DNA of 64,000 nucleotides from an uncultured Pelagibacteraceae bacterium (GCA_902571525.1 CACGCL010000002.1:1-64000); one strand, 5' to 3'; counted from the stretch's first letter, positions 13,036 to 23,811 are shown. Translations and numbers: made by a program. The notes: generated by a model not told the origin, from the letters alone.

Positions 13036-13113
13036 ATGAATTTGAACAATAAAATTTTATTATTTTTGTTTATTATTGGGCTTATCTTCGTTATTTATTC
13101 ATCTTATAATTAG
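13036..13113 (+). CDS. Small hydrophobic peptide ORF (25 aa): MNLNNKILLFLFIIGLIFVIYSSYN
   Basis: ATG...TAG read directly from the sequence; single TM-like segment; stop is 1 nt before the next ATG (13115). Confidence 0.4.
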   Translation: MNLNNKILLFLFIIGLIFVIYSSYN

Positions 13114-13114
13114 T

Positions 13115-13729
13115 ATGACAAAAAAAAAAAAAATTTCTGTTTTATCAAGATTAAGGAATTACTTTTTAGCAGGTGTAGTGGTTCTCCTTCCGATTGGTTT
13201 TACATTATATCTTACAATCTTTTTAATTAAAATTTCATCTAAAATTCTTCCAAGTGAGATTAACCCTAATAATTACTTACCATTTTCAATACCTGGTTTA
13301 GAAATCTTACTATCTGTTTTTATAATTATTATTGTTGGTGGAATATCTTTATCTTTTTTTGGAAAACGAATTGTATCTATAATAAATGATATATTTAAAA
13401 AGATTCCAATCCTAAGAACTATTTATTCTGCTATTGGCCAAATGACACAAAGTTTTACATCTTCAGGAAAAGATAAGAAAACAGTAGTATTAGTTGAATA
13501 TCCAAAAAAGGGTTCTTGGGCTGTTGGTTTTGCGACTAAAGAAAATGAAGGAGAAATAAGCAAAAAAGTAAAAAGAAAAATGGTTAATGTGTTTGTTCCA
13601 ACAACACCAAACCCTACAAGTGGATTTTTATTAATGTATCCAAAAGATGAAGTTATTTATTTAGAGATGTCATTTGAGGAGGCTTCTAAATTTATAGTTT
13701 CAGCTGGAACTTCTGAACCGTCAAATTAG
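13115..13729 (+). CDS. DUF502 family membrane protein (ATG at 13115; upstream TTG at 13076 unlikely)
   Basis: SRLRNYFLAGVVVLLPIGFTLYLT; PTTPNPTSGFLLMYPKDEV. Confidence 0.92.
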   Translation: MTKKKKISVLSRLRNYFLAGVVVLLPIGFTLYLTIFLIKISSKILPSEINPNNYLPFSIPGLEILLSVFIIIIVGGISLSFFGKRIVSIINDIFKKIPILRTIYSAIGQMTQSFTSSGKDKKTVVLVEYPKKGSWAVGFATKENEGEISKKVKRKMVNVFVPTTPNPTSGFLLMYPKDEVIYLEMSFEEASKFIVSAGTSEPSN

Positions 13730-15765
13730 ACTAAATCATTTAAAATATCTGCCCTGTCATACATTTTTAAAAGAGGCATAAATTTTTCAATATTTTCATT
13801 TTGTATTTCAATTCTTTTAACCTCTTGTTCTGCAAGAAAAAAAAGCTCTTCATTTAATATTGGATCTGCAATTCTAAAACTTTGCAAACCACTTTGTTTA
13901 AATCCTAATAAATCTCCGTAACCTCTTAATTTCATGTCCTCTTCAGATATTTTAAAACCATCATTACTGTTTTTTAATATGTTAATTCTTTTTTTAGCAT
14001 TCTCACTTAGGTTGGATTTAAACATTAAAATACAGTAGGCTTCTTTATCACCTCGTCCAACCCTTCCTCTTAATTGATGTAATTGAGATAATCCAAATTT
14101 GTTTGCATTTTCTATTATAATCACATTTGCATTTGGAAAATCGATACCCACCTCTATTACAGTTGTAGAAACCAAAATATCTATTTTCTTATTTAAAAAA
14201 TCTTTTAAAATATTATCTTTAATGTCTTTATCTAACGCCCCATGAAGGATACCAACTTTATTAGGAAAATATTTCTTTAAATATTCGTATCTTTTGATCG
14301 AAGATTGATGATCTACTTTTTTGGATTCTTCAATTAAAGGGCAGACCCAAAAAATTTGGTTTCCATTTTTAATTTGTTTTTTTAAGAATGATATTATTTC
14401 ATCAATTTTTTTATCCAATTTACTTAAAGTAATGATCTCCTTTCGATTTTTAGGTTTATTTTTAATTATAGACACATCCATATCACCAAATATTGTCATT
14501 ATCATAGTTCGTGGAATAGGTGTTGCCGACATAACTAATATGTCACAATTTTTTCCACCTTTATCTGAAAGTTTTTTTCTTTGCTTAACTCCAAATTTAT
14601 GTTGTTCATCTATAATTATTAACCCTAATTTTTTATAATTAATCTTATTTTGAAATAGAGAATGTGTCCCTATTAATAAATCGACAGAATGATTTTCTAA
14701 ATTTTTAATTATTTTCCTTCTTATTTTATTTTCAGTTTTGCTTGTTAATATTTCAATCCTAACATTATCCGAAAGTATTTTCTTTGCTAAATTATAGTGT
14801 TGTTGAGCTAAAATTTCTGTTGGAGCCATAAAGGCTACTTGAAATTTACTACTTATAACATTTGAAATTGATGTTAGTGCAACTATAGTTTTTCCACTAC
14901 CAACGTCTCCTTGTAAAAGCCTGAACATTTTATGTTCAGACTTTAGATCATTATCAATTTCATTAATTGCTTTTATCTGATCAGATGTAAGTTCAAAATT
15001 TATTTTTTTTCTAATATAATTAAAAGGATCTAAACTAAATGATTTTCTATTCTTTTTAAATTTTTTAACTGATCTTCTAATACTAGAACTAATTAAAAAA
15101 TTTGACAGAATTTCATCAAAAACTAATCTTTTGTAAAAAGATCCTTGTTGATTTAAATTCTTTGGATCGTGTAATTGAATTATGGATTCTCTCCAACTTA
15201 TATTATTAAATTTTTTACAAATTTCATCTCTCAACCATTCTTTTAAATCAGGTATTTTATTTAAAACTTCTGTAATTATTTTGTTATATTTTTTTTCATT
15301 TAAGCCTTCAGTTAAACTATATTTTGTATCTATTTTCTTAATATTATTAACATTGCTAGCTATATGTGTTGGATTTGTTATTTGATATCTATTTTTATAG
15401 AAACCAATTTTTCCACTTATAACCACTTCTGAATTTAGTGGTAAAATTTTTCTTATATACCCTTCATAGCTATTGAAAAAGATACAGTCTAATTTTCCAG
15501 TTTCATCTTCACAAAAAACTTTATTAGGCAAGTTTCTTATTCTAGGAAAGTTATATTTTTTAACAATAATTGATATGGTTTGAATTTTTCCAATTTGAAG
15601 TTGATTTATTTTTCTTAAATCACCTCTATTAATTATATCTCTTGGCAGATTCCACAATAAATCAAAAACTGTATTAATATTTTTCTTTTTGAATAATTTA
15701 GCAGTTTTATGTCCTATACCACTAATTTTATTGATATCTGATAGCAAGTATTCATAATTACACAT
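13726..15765 (-). CDS. recG: ATP-dependent DNA helicase RecG
   Basis: RLLQGDVGSGKT, MAPTEILAQQHY, DEQHKFGVKQR, MSATPIPRT, LRGRVGRG. Confidence 0.97.
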   Translation of the reverse strand: MCNYEYLLSDINKISGIGHKTAKLFKKKNINTVFDLLWNLPRDIINRGDLRKINQLQIGKIQTISIIVKKYNFPRIRNLPNKVFCEDETGKLDCIFFNSYEGYIRKILPLNSEVVISGKIGFYKNRYQITNPTHIASNVNNIKKIDTKYSLTEGLNEKKYNKIITEVLNKIPDLKEWLRDEICKKFNNISWRESIIQLHDPKNLNQQGSFYKRLVFDEILSNFLISSSIRRSVKKFKKNRKSFSLDPFNYIRKKINFELTSDQIKAINEIDNDLKSEHKMFRLLQGDVGSGKTIVALTSISNVISSKFQVAFMAPTEILAQQHYNLAKKILSDNVRIEILTSKTENKIRRKIIKNLENHSVDLLIGTHSLFQNKINYKKLGLIIIDEQHKFGVKQRKKLSDKGGKNCDILVMSATPIPRTMIMTIFGDMDVSIIKNKPKNRKEIITLSKLDKKIDEIISFLKKQIKNGNQIFWVCPLIEESKKVDHQSSIKRYEYLKKYFPNKVGILHGALDKDIKDNILKDFLNKKIDILVSTTVIEVGIDFPNANVIIIENANKFGLSQLHQLRGRVGRGDKEAYCILMFKSNLSENAKKRINILKNSNDGFKISEEDMKLRGYGDLLGFKQSGLQSFRIADPILNEELFFLAEQEVKRIEIQNENIEKFMPLLKMYDRADILNDLV

Positions 15766-15781
15766 AATTACTTATATAACT

Positions 15782-16039
15782 ATGTCTACAAATAAAGAAG
15801 ATCTTAAAAATAAAATAATTTATAGAGCTTCCTATAGAGGTACGAAAGAAATGGATATATTAATGACTAATTTTGTTAAGTCATTAATAGACGAAATAGA
15901 TGAAAATTACATGAAAGCATTAGATTCATTTGTTAACATGGATGATGAAAAATTAGTTTCAATTAAAAAAAAAGAATCATCTATTAGTTACAACGATCAG
16001 AGAATGCTTGATATAGTTATTAGATTTCAAAATTTTTAA
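15782..16039 (+). CDS. sdhE: Succinate dehydrogenase assembly factor 2 / SdhE family
   Basis: IYRASYRGTKEMDILMTNF motif, 85 aa. Confidence 0.85.
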   Translation: MSTNKEDLKNKIIYRASYRGTKEMDILMTNFVKSLIDEIDENYMKALDSFVNMDDEKLVSIKKKESSISYNDQRMLDIVIRFQNF

Positions 16040-16042
16040 TAA

Positions 16043-16132
16043 TGGCGGAGAGACTGGGATTCGAACCCAGGAAAGAGTTGCCCCTTTGCCGGTTTTCAAG
16101 ACCGGTGCTTTCAACCACTCAGCCATCTCTCC
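16043..16132 (-). tRNA. tRNA-Ser (TGA), CCA encoded
   Basis: 90-nt type II tRNA with long variable arm; anticodon stem CCGGT(CTTGAAA)ACCGG; T-loop GGTTCGAATCC; CCA. Confidence 0.97.
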
Positions 16133-16238
16133 ACGAAAGTTACTTATATTAAAAAAAAATATTTCTACAACATATTTAGTTTTTTTATATATCTTGAGAT
16201 ATTTTAGGTGTAATTGTCCTTATTAATTCATTTATAGT

Positions 16239-17111
16239 ATGAAAAAATTTAACCAAGGCATTTTACTTAGTAGTCTGGGATCTTTTTGGTGGGGTGTGAT
16301 AGGGGTTATTTATTTTAGATCATTATCATTTGTAGGACCTTTTGAACTCGTAATTCATAGGTGTTTGTGGACAACTGTCTTTTTATTAATGACCACTTTT
16401 TTTTTGTATAAATGGCAAAAATTTTTGCAAATACTTAAATCATCAAAAAAAATTTTTATTTTATTTTTATCTTCATTTTTAATACTGACGAATTGGTCTG
16501 TATGGATTTATGCAGTTTCAACCAATCAAATTATAAATGCCAGTTTTGGATATTTTATTATGCCAATAATGAGTGTTTTTTTTGGATATGTTTTTTTTAG
16601 AGAAAGATTAAATTTTAAAATAGTTTTATCAATAACATTAGTAATATTTTCTATCTTCTACATGTTATATGAATTTCGAAGCATACCATGGATAGGTTTA
16701 ACGGTTGCAATATCTTGGTCTCTTTATAACGTCTGCAGAAAATTGATAAAAGTTGACACAGATATTGGTCTATTGTTGGAAAGTGTATTTATATTCCCAT
16801 TTGCTTTAATTGCACTTATATATTTATTTACCCTAGAAATTAATTATTTTTCAACAAACGATATTTCAATGATGTTTTTATTAGCCCTTGCTGGTCCTAT
16901 GACTGTTATACCCTTATTTTTGTATGTAAGAGGTGTTGAGTTATCTGGTCTTGGACCCACAGGTATGATATTTTATATAACACCGACTTTTCAATTTTTG
17001 TTAGGATATTTTTATTATAATGAAAGTTTTTCTTTTGAGAAGTTTGTAAGTTTTGTAATTATATGGATTGCTGTATTAATTTATTTAAATAATTTATATG
17101 AAAAAAATTAA
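16239..17111 (+). CDS. rarD: EamA-family transporter, RarD type
   Basis: 10-TM EamA architecture; GILLSSLGSFWWGVIGVIYF...IVIHRCLW-like RarD N-term. Confidence 0.9.
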   Translation: MKKFNQGILLSSLGSFWWGVIGVIYFRSLSFVGPFELVIHRCLWTTVFLLMTTFFLYKWQKFLQILKSSKKIFILFLSSFLILTNWSVWIYAVSTNQIINASFGYFIMPIMSVFFGYVFFRERLNFKIVLSITLVIFSIFYMLYEFRSIPWIGLTVAISWSLYNVCRKLIKVDTDIGLLLESVFIFPFALIALIYLFTLEINYFSTNDISMMFLLALAGPMTVIPLFLYVRGVELSGLGPTGMIFYITPTFQFLLGYFYYNESFSFEKFVSFVIIWIAVLIYLNNLYEKN

Positions 17112-18099
17112 TTTAATTATTTTATCATTTTTTTTTCTAACTATTAGTTTTTCAAAAGTTAACTCAGAGGATAAATTTAATAATTGGCTAACTGAATTTA
17201 AAAGTAGAGCTATTAATGAAGGTATCTCTGAAACAACTGTAAACTTTGTTATGAATGATGCTATTTTTTTACCTAAAGTAATCGAATACGACAGATATCA
17301 GCCAGAATTTTATGAAGATACAAAAACGTATGTTTCTAAAAGAACATCTAAAGATAGAGTCAAAAAAGGCAAAAAATTATATAAAAAAAATAGAAAGTTA
17401 ATTAATTATGTAGATCAAGAATTTAATATTGAAAAAGAACTTTTATTAGCTCTTATGGGTATTGAAACAAATTATGGAACTTATTTGGGAAAAATGGATA
17501 TAATTTCATCATTATCCACTTTAAGTTACGACAAAAGAAGAAGTGAATTTTTTACTAATGAGCTAATAACAATACTCAAATTAATTGACGAAAACAAAAT
17601 TAGCAAAGATATTTTATTTGGTTCTTGGGCAGGTGCTTTTGGTAACTTTCAATTTATGCCATCTACTATTTCTAAGTATGCTATAGATTTTAATAAAAAC
17701 TCTGTAATTGAATTAAAAGAACCCGAAGATTCTTTTGCTTCAGCCGCAAATTATTTAAATGTTATTGGATGGAAAAAAAATGAACCTTGTTTCTTAAATA
17801 TAGAATTAGATGACTCTATACCCAAAAAATTTTTAAATACTTCTGCTAAAAAAATAAAATATAAAAAAAAATTCAAATATTATAAAAAATTCATAAAGAA
17901 ATTTAACAATTTAGATATTAATGACGATACTAAAGTAGCCATTATAACGCCCGATAGTGATATAGTAAAAGATAATGACAAATTAAAACCAGCCTATTTA
18001 GTATTCTCTAATTATGAGAGAGTATTGACATGGAATAGATCATTAAGATTTGCAATAGCAGTGTGTACGTTAAAAGATAAATTTGAAAATGAACTATAA
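17098..18099 (+). CDS. Lytic murein transglycosylase (MltB type)
   Basis: ALMGIETNYGTYLGKMD, GSWAGAFGNFQFMPSTISKYAIDF. Confidence 0.93.
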   Translation: MKKINLIILSFFFLTISFSKVNSEDKFNNWLTEFKSRAINEGISETTVNFVMNDAIFLPKVIEYDRYQPEFYEDTKTYVSKRTSKDRVKKGKKLYKKNRKLINYVDQEFNIEKELLLALMGIETNYGTYLGKMDIISSLSTLSYDKRRSEFFTNELITILKLIDENKISKDILFGSWAGAFGNFQFMPSTISKYAIDFNKNSVIELKEPEDSFASAANYLNVIGWKKNEPCFLNIELDDSIPKKFLNTSAKKIKYKKKFKYYKKFIKKFNNLDINDDTKVAIITPDSDIVKDNDKLKPAYLVFSNYERVLTWNRSLRFAIAVCTLKDKFENEL

Positions 18100-18838
18100 T
18101 ATATTATTTTTTATAATTTTTTTTTTATTTGCTGGTTGTAAATTAGAAACAGCTAAAAATAATATTATTTACGACAATAATATTTATATAAATAAAGGTT
18201 TTGCTTTAGTTTTTTCTGAAGACTTAATAAAAAACAAAATAACCAAAAAAAAAATAGATAATCGCAGTTTAGATATTCATCACAGTCATTTATCTAAAGG
18301 CACTAAAGTAAAAATTACTAATCTTTTAAATAATAAGTCTATAGTTGGAAATGTTTCAAAAAAAGTTAAAAATATTAACTTTTATAATTCGATAATATCT
18401 TTAAGAATTTCTGACGAATTAGAGATTAACCCTAATCAACCATTTATCGAAATTAAAGAAATTAAAGATAATTCAATATTCTTAGCAAAAAAAACCAAAA
18501 TGTATGATGAGGAAAAAAACGTAGCCAATAAAGCCCCTGTAGATTCAATAAGTATTAATGACCTAAATACATCAAATAAGAAAAAAAAAATAGTTAAAAA
18601 TGATAGAAAATTCTTATATTTAATCAAAGTAGTAGATTTTTATTTTTTAGAGAATGCTAAAAACCTTAAAAATAAAATTATAAACAATACAAATATTAAA
18701 AAAATTAATATTTTGTCAGTCTCAGAAAATATACATAGAATTATCCTAGGTCCTTACAAAAATATTAATGCTCTACAAAAGGATTTTTATAGTATAAGAG
18801 ATTTAGGATTTGAAAATATTGATATTATAAGCCAATGA
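18083..18838 (+). CDS. Divergent RlpA-like lipoprotein with C-terminal SPOR-like domain
   Basis: Lipobox LFAGC; DPBB-like 'HLSKGTKVKITNLLNNKSIVGNVS'; C-terminal SPOR-like repeat; lies between mltB-like and dac genes. Confidence 0.7.
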   Translation: MKMNYNILFFIIFFLFAGCKLETAKNNIIYDNNIYINKGFALVFSEDLIKNKITKKKIDNRSLDIHHSHLSKGTKVKITNLLNNKSIVGNVSKKVKNINFYNSIISLRISDELEINPNQPFIEIKEIKDNSIFLAKKTKMYDEEKNVANKAPVDSISINDLNTSNKKKKIVKNDRKFLYLIKVVDFYFLENAKNLKNKIINNTNIKKINILSVSENIHRIILGPYKNINALQKDFYSIRDLGFENIDIISQ

Positions 18839-19995
18839 AAAAACTCAAAAATTTATTAATTTATTACATTTTTGTCTATTTTAGTTTTATACCTTTAAGT
18901 TATGCCGCATTTGAAATAAATGCGAGAACAGCAATTTTACAAGATTTTTTGTCAGGTGAAATTTTATATGAAAAAGATATTACTAGATCGATTTACCCAG
19001 CTTCGATGACTAAAATAATGACTTCAATAGTTGTTTTTGATCTATTGAAAACCGGTGATTTAAATCTTGATGATAAAGTTATGGTTTCCGAGAATGCTTG
19101 GAGACTTTCACAATCTGGATATTCTTCAATGTTTATAATGGTTAATGACGAAGTAACAATTGAGGAATTGCTAAAAGGTATAATTATTGCATCTGGCAAT
19201 GATGCTTGTGTTGCCTTAGCTGAAGGTATCGCTGGTACGGAAGAGGAATTTGCTATTATGATGAATTCAAAAGCTGCTGAAATTGGTATGATAAATTCAA
19301 ATTTTACAAACGCATCTGGGATAAACGATCCAGATAATTACTCTACAGTTGAAGATATTTTATTAATGTCAAACTATTTGATTAAAAATTATCCGAATTA
19401 TTATTCTTATTTTAAAGAAAAAACTTTTACATGGGATAGAACTGGAGGAGATCCAATTACACAAGGAAACAGAAATCCTTTACTATATAAAAATTTTGGA
19501 GCTGATGGTATTAAGACAGGATATCTTGCAGTAGAAAAATATTCATTAGCGAGTTCAATTAAAAAAGGGAATAGAAGATTTATAGCTGTTGGTAGTGGCT
19601 TTGAAACAAAAAATTCAAGATCCAGACAATCAAAAAAACTTTTAACATGGGGATTAACAAACTTTGATACAATCAAAATAGCTAACAATAATGAAGAACT
19701 GGCAAGATTAGATGTTTGGTTAGGAAAAAAAGAAAAAGTTAAAGCTTATGTAAAAGAAGATATCTATAAGACTATCCCTAAAGCAAGAAAAAGACATTTA
19801 AAAACATATATCTCTTACGAAGGACCAATTGCTGCTCCAATAAAAAAAGATCAAAAATTAGGAACTCTTAAAGTTGTATATAAAGATGAAATTATAAATG
19901 AATATCAAGTATATGCATTTGAAAACATTAAAAAAATTAATGTACTTTCAAGAATAATTAAATCCATAAACTATTTAATTTGGGGTGATGTATAA
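18835..19995 (+). CDS. D-alanyl-D-alanine carboxypeptidase (penicillin-binding protein 5/6 family)
   Basis: YPASMTKIMTSIV (SxxK), SGNDACVALAE (SxN), DGIKTGYL (KTG). Confidence 0.95.
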   Translation: MKKLKNLLIYYIFVYFSFIPLSYAAFEINARTAILQDFLSGEILYEKDITRSIYPASMTKIMTSIVVFDLLKTGDLNLDDKVMVSENAWRLSQSGYSSMFIMVNDEVTIEELLKGIIIASGNDACVALAEGIAGTEEEFAIMMNSKAAEIGMINSNFTNASGINDPDNYSTVEDILLMSNYLIKNYPNYYSYFKEKTFTWDRTGGDPITQGNRNPLLYKNFGADGIKTGYLAVEKYSLASSIKKGNRRFIAVGSGFETKNSRSRQSKKLLTWGLTNFDTIKIANNNEELARLDVWLGKKEKVKAYVKEDIYKTIPKARKRHLKTYISYEGPIAAPIKKDQKLGTLKVVYKDEIINEYQVYAFENIKKINVLSRIIKSINYLIWGDV

Positions 19996-20602
19996 CAAAA
20001 TTATAGTTTTTGAGGGCATAGATGGATCAGGCAAAACTTTTCATATAAATGAAGTCTCTAAATATTTAATTAAAAAAAAAGTTAAATTTATTAAATTTAG
20101 AGAACCAGGGGGTACGATTAATTCAGAAATTATAAGAAATATTATTTTAAGTGACAAATCCATTTTTAAAACAAAAACAGACCTTTTACTTTATTTAGCT
20201 GCTAGAAATGAAAACTATGAAAGCTTGATTAAACCAAATATCAATAAAAAGGTAATACTCATTGATAGGTTTATGGACTCAACAATTGCCTACCAACATT
20301 ATGGATTTAAAATTAATAAAAAGATAATAGATGATTTAAATAATTTTGTTTTAGGCAATTTAAAACCTAATTTTACCTTTTTTCATTTTGTACCAATTAA
20401 ACATATAAAGAAAAATATTTCTGGAAAAAAAAATAGATATGATAAATTTAACAAAAAATTTTATAAAAATGTACAAGATGGTTTTATGAAAATTTTGAAA
20501 AAAAATAGAAATAAATTACTAATAGATTCGTCAAAATCCAAGAAATATAATATTGAATTAATAAAAAATAAGATAAATAAAATATTAAATATCCATGATT
20601 AA
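19985..20602 (+). CDS. tmk: Thymidylate kinase
   Basis: IVFEGIDGSGKTFH, REPGGT, DRFMDSTIAYQ. Confidence 0.96.
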   Translation: MMYNKIIVFEGIDGSGKTFHINEVSKYLIKKKVKFIKFREPGGTINSEIIRNIILSDKSIFKTKTDLLLYLAARNENYESLIKPNINKKVILIDRFMDSTIAYQHYGFKINKKIIDDLNNFVLGNLKPNFTFFHFVPIKHIKKNISGKKNRYDKFNKKFYKNVQDGFMKILKKNRNKLLIDSSKSKKYNIELIKNKINKILNIHD

Positions 20603-21530
20603 AGAATTATTTAATGAGGAACTTATAAACTTTAGACAAAATTTTGATTTTTTTGTTAATCTTTATAATAGTAGAAAACTACCACAATCATTATTATTTA
20701 TAGGTGAAGAGGGTATTGGCAAATTTAATCTTTCTTATCATTTGATAAATTATATATTATCTAAAGATGAAGATTATAAATATGACACGAAAACTTACAA
20801 AGTCAATTTAAATAATAAAACGAACAAACTTCTTTTACAAAATACTCATCCCAACTTTTATTTTATTTCACTAAGAGATAATAAAAAGAACATAGATATT
20901 TCACAAATTAAAAATTTAAAAACTTTTTTAAATAACACTTTACTCAATGACAAACCCAAAATAATTCTAATCAACGAGAGTGAAAATTTAAATTTATCTT
21001 CCTCAAATTCATTACTTAAATCATTAGAAGAGAACTACGTTAATGTTCATTTTTTTTTAATTCATGATATAAAAAAATATTTGATCTCAACAATTAAATC
21101 TAGATGTATACAATTTAAATTTTATCTTAATGAAGTTCAATTAAAAGAAAGAATTAATCAAATATTAGATAACCAGTACGAACAACTAAACTCAGATTTC
21201 AAAAATAAATATCTTTCTCCGATTTTTTACAAGGATTTATTTTTTTATTGTCAAAAAAATGATTTAAGTTTAGATAAGATTAATTTAAATGGGCTTTTAA
21301 ACAATATATTTTTAAAAAAAGACTTTAAAAAGAATGAGTTTGTATTAAAAAATTTTTTCTTATTATCTCAATTATTTTTGCATAATCGTATCAAGCGTGA
21401 GCCAAATAAGGAAAAATATTATTTTTTAACAAAACATTTAGCTCAAAGATTTAATGATGTAATCAAATATAACTTAGATTTTGAATCTTATCTTATAGAA
21501 TTTAAATATTTAGCTTATAATGAAAAATAA
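20595..21530 (+). CDS. holB: DNA polymerase III subunit delta'
   Basis: LPQSLLFIGEEGIGKFNL, NSLLKSLEE, IKSRCIQFKF; next to tmk. Confidence 0.88.
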   Translation: MIKELFNEELINFRQNFDFFVNLYNSRKLPQSLLFIGEEGIGKFNLSYHLINYILSKDEDYKYDTKTYKVNLNNKTNKLLLQNTHPNFYFISLRDNKKNIDISQIKNLKTFLNNTLLNDKPKIILINESENLNLSSSNSLLKSLEENYVNVHFFLIHDIKKYLISTIKSRCIQFKFYLNEVQLKERINQILDNQYEQLNSDFKNKYLSPIFYKDLFFYCQKNDLSLDKINLNGLLNNIFLKKDFKKNEFVLKNFFLLSQLFLHNRIKREPNKEKYYFLTKHLAQRFNDVIKYNLDFESYLIEFKYLAYNEK

Positions 21531-23054
21531 TTTTTATATAACAACACCAATATATTATCCTTCAGCCAAACCCCATATGGGTCATGCGTATTCGAGTATT
21601 GTAGCTGATTTTTTTGCTAGATTTAAAAGAATTAATGACTACAAAGTTTTTTTTTTAACAGGAACTGATGAACATGGTCAAAAAATTCAGAGAGCAGCTG
21701 CTGAAGCAAAAAAGGATACTCAACATTTTTGTGACGAAATTAGTTCTAATTTTATGTCTTTGTCTAAAATTTTGAATCTTTCTAATGATGACTTTATCAG
21801 AACAACCGAAAAGAGACATAAAGTATCCGTAGAGTATTTGTGGAATATTTTAGAAAAAAAAATGAAATATATCTTTCCAAATATTCAGGCTGGTACTCTG
21901 TGTCTGATGAAGCTTTTTATTCTGAAAATGAAATTGAAACAAAAGACAACATTAAAATAAGTAAATTATCTGGATCTAAAGTCGAATGGGTTGAGGAAGA
22001 GTCTTTTTTTTTTAAACTTTCAAAATGGGAAAAAAAATTATTAGAATATTATGAAGAAAATCCAGATTTTATTAATCCTCAGAGTAGGAAAAATGAGGTG
22101 ATTAGTTTTGTTAAAAGTGGTCTCAAAGATTTATCAGTAAGTAGAAAATCTATTACTTGGGGTATAAATGTACCTTCTCGAAAAGATCATATCATTTATG
22201 TATGGCTAGATGCTTTAACTAATTATTTAAGTGCACTTGATTATCCTAATACTGAATCAGACAAATATAAGAGCTTCTGGCCTGCATCAGTACATATAAT
22301 TGGAAAAGATATATTAAGATTTCATGCTGTATATTGGCCGGCTTTTTTACTAGCTGCAGAACTACCATTACCAAAGACTGTATATGGACATGGATGGATT
22401 TTATCTAATGAGGAAAAAATGTCTAAATCAAAAGGTAATATTCTTGACCCAATAGAAATAATAAACAAATATGGACTTGATCCACTTAGATATTACTTAT
22501 TAAAAGAGGTATCTTTTGGAAACGATGGAAATATATCTGAAGAAAAATTAGAAAATTGTATAAATAGTGACCTAGCTAATAATTATGGAAATCTGTGTCA
22601 AAGAGTAGTTTCTTTTAATGAAAAAAATTGCCACCTTAAAATTCCCGAAAAAATTAAATATAATAATGAAGATATTGAGATATTAGATAAATTTAAGAAT
22701 AATTATAATAAATTAGAAGATGCAATTAATAAACAAGATATAAATTTTTACATGAATTTTTTAATAGATATGCTGTTTGCCTCTAACAAATATTTTAATG
22801 ATCAAGCTCCATGGAATAAAAAAAGTGACAATATAAGACTAAATACAATTGTTTATGTAAGTTTAGAATTAATTAGGAAAATCTCTGTTTTAATGTATCC
22901 CATTATACCAGACACTTCTTTAAAGGCTTTAAGTATCTTCGATATTAAAGAAAAAGAAATTAAATTTAAATCTTTGCTAAATAATGAATATTTAAAAAAT
23001 GGAGTTCAAATAAAGAAGATTAATATACTTTTTAATAAAATAATAAATGATTGA
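21520..23054 (+). CDS. metG: Methionine--tRNA ligase, reading frame interrupted at a poly-A tract (21854-21862)
   Basis: 21520-21960 encodes the N-term (TTPIYYPSAKPHMGHAYSSIVADF, LTGTDEHGQKI); 21840-23054 encodes the rest (KMSKSKGN). They join in one frame if the 9-A run becomes 10 A. Confidence 0.9.
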
Positions 23055-23811
23055 TTCTCATTGCCATCTAGACCGTGAACCTCTTATAAATAATTTCCAC
23101 GATATAATAAAAAGAGCTAAAAATGTTGGAATAGAAAAAATTTTAACTATTTGTACAACTAATAAAAATTTTCCTGAAATAGAAAAGTTAATTCAAAAAG
23201 ATAAAATGATATATGGCACTTTTGGGATACACCCACATGAAACCAGTTCTAATAAAATAAACAAAGCTCAAATAATTAGAAATGTATCTAAAAATAACAA
23301 AATTATCGGGGTAGGTGAGACTGGTTTGGATTTCTACTATGATAATAGTGATAGAAATTCTCAAATTGAAAGTTTTGAGCAGCATATTCTCGCTTCAATT
23401 GAACTAAACAAACCAATTATAATTCATTCTAGAAGTGCTGAGAAAGAAACTTTTGAAATTTTAAATAAATATAAAAATGAAAAATTAAAAATTTTAATGC
23501 ATTGTTTTACAGGTAGCACAAGTTTTGCAAAAAAAATTCTTGATTTAAACTCATATTTTTCCGCCAGTGGAATAATAACATTTAAAAAAAGTCATGATTT
23601 AAATAATACATTTAAAATAATACCCTTAAATAAAATACTAATTGAAACAGATAGCCCATTTCTTGCACCAGTCCCAAAAAGAGGTAAAAGTAATGAACCA
23701 AGTTTTTTAAAATACACATTGGAACATATAGCTAATATTAAAAATATTCCTTTAAAAGAAATGGAAATTTTAACTACTAAGAACTTTAATGATTTATTTG
23801 AAATCAAATAA
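23047..23811 (+). CDS. tatD: TatD family hydrolase
   Basis: MIDSHCHLD, GIHPHE, GETGLDFYYD, LIETDSPFLAPVPKRGK. Confidence 0.95.
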   Translation: MIDSHCHLDREPLINNFHDIIKRAKNVGIEKILTICTTNKNFPEIEKLIQKDKMIYGTFGIHPHETSSNKINKAQIIRNVSKNNKIIGVGETGLDFYYDNSDRNSQIESFEQHILASIELNKPIIIHSRSAEKETFEILNKYKNEKLKILMHCFTGSTSFAKKILDLNSYFSASGIITFKKSHDLNNTFKIIPLNKILIETDSPFLAPVPKRGKSNEPSFLKYTLEHIANIKNIPLKEMEILTTKNFNDLFEIK

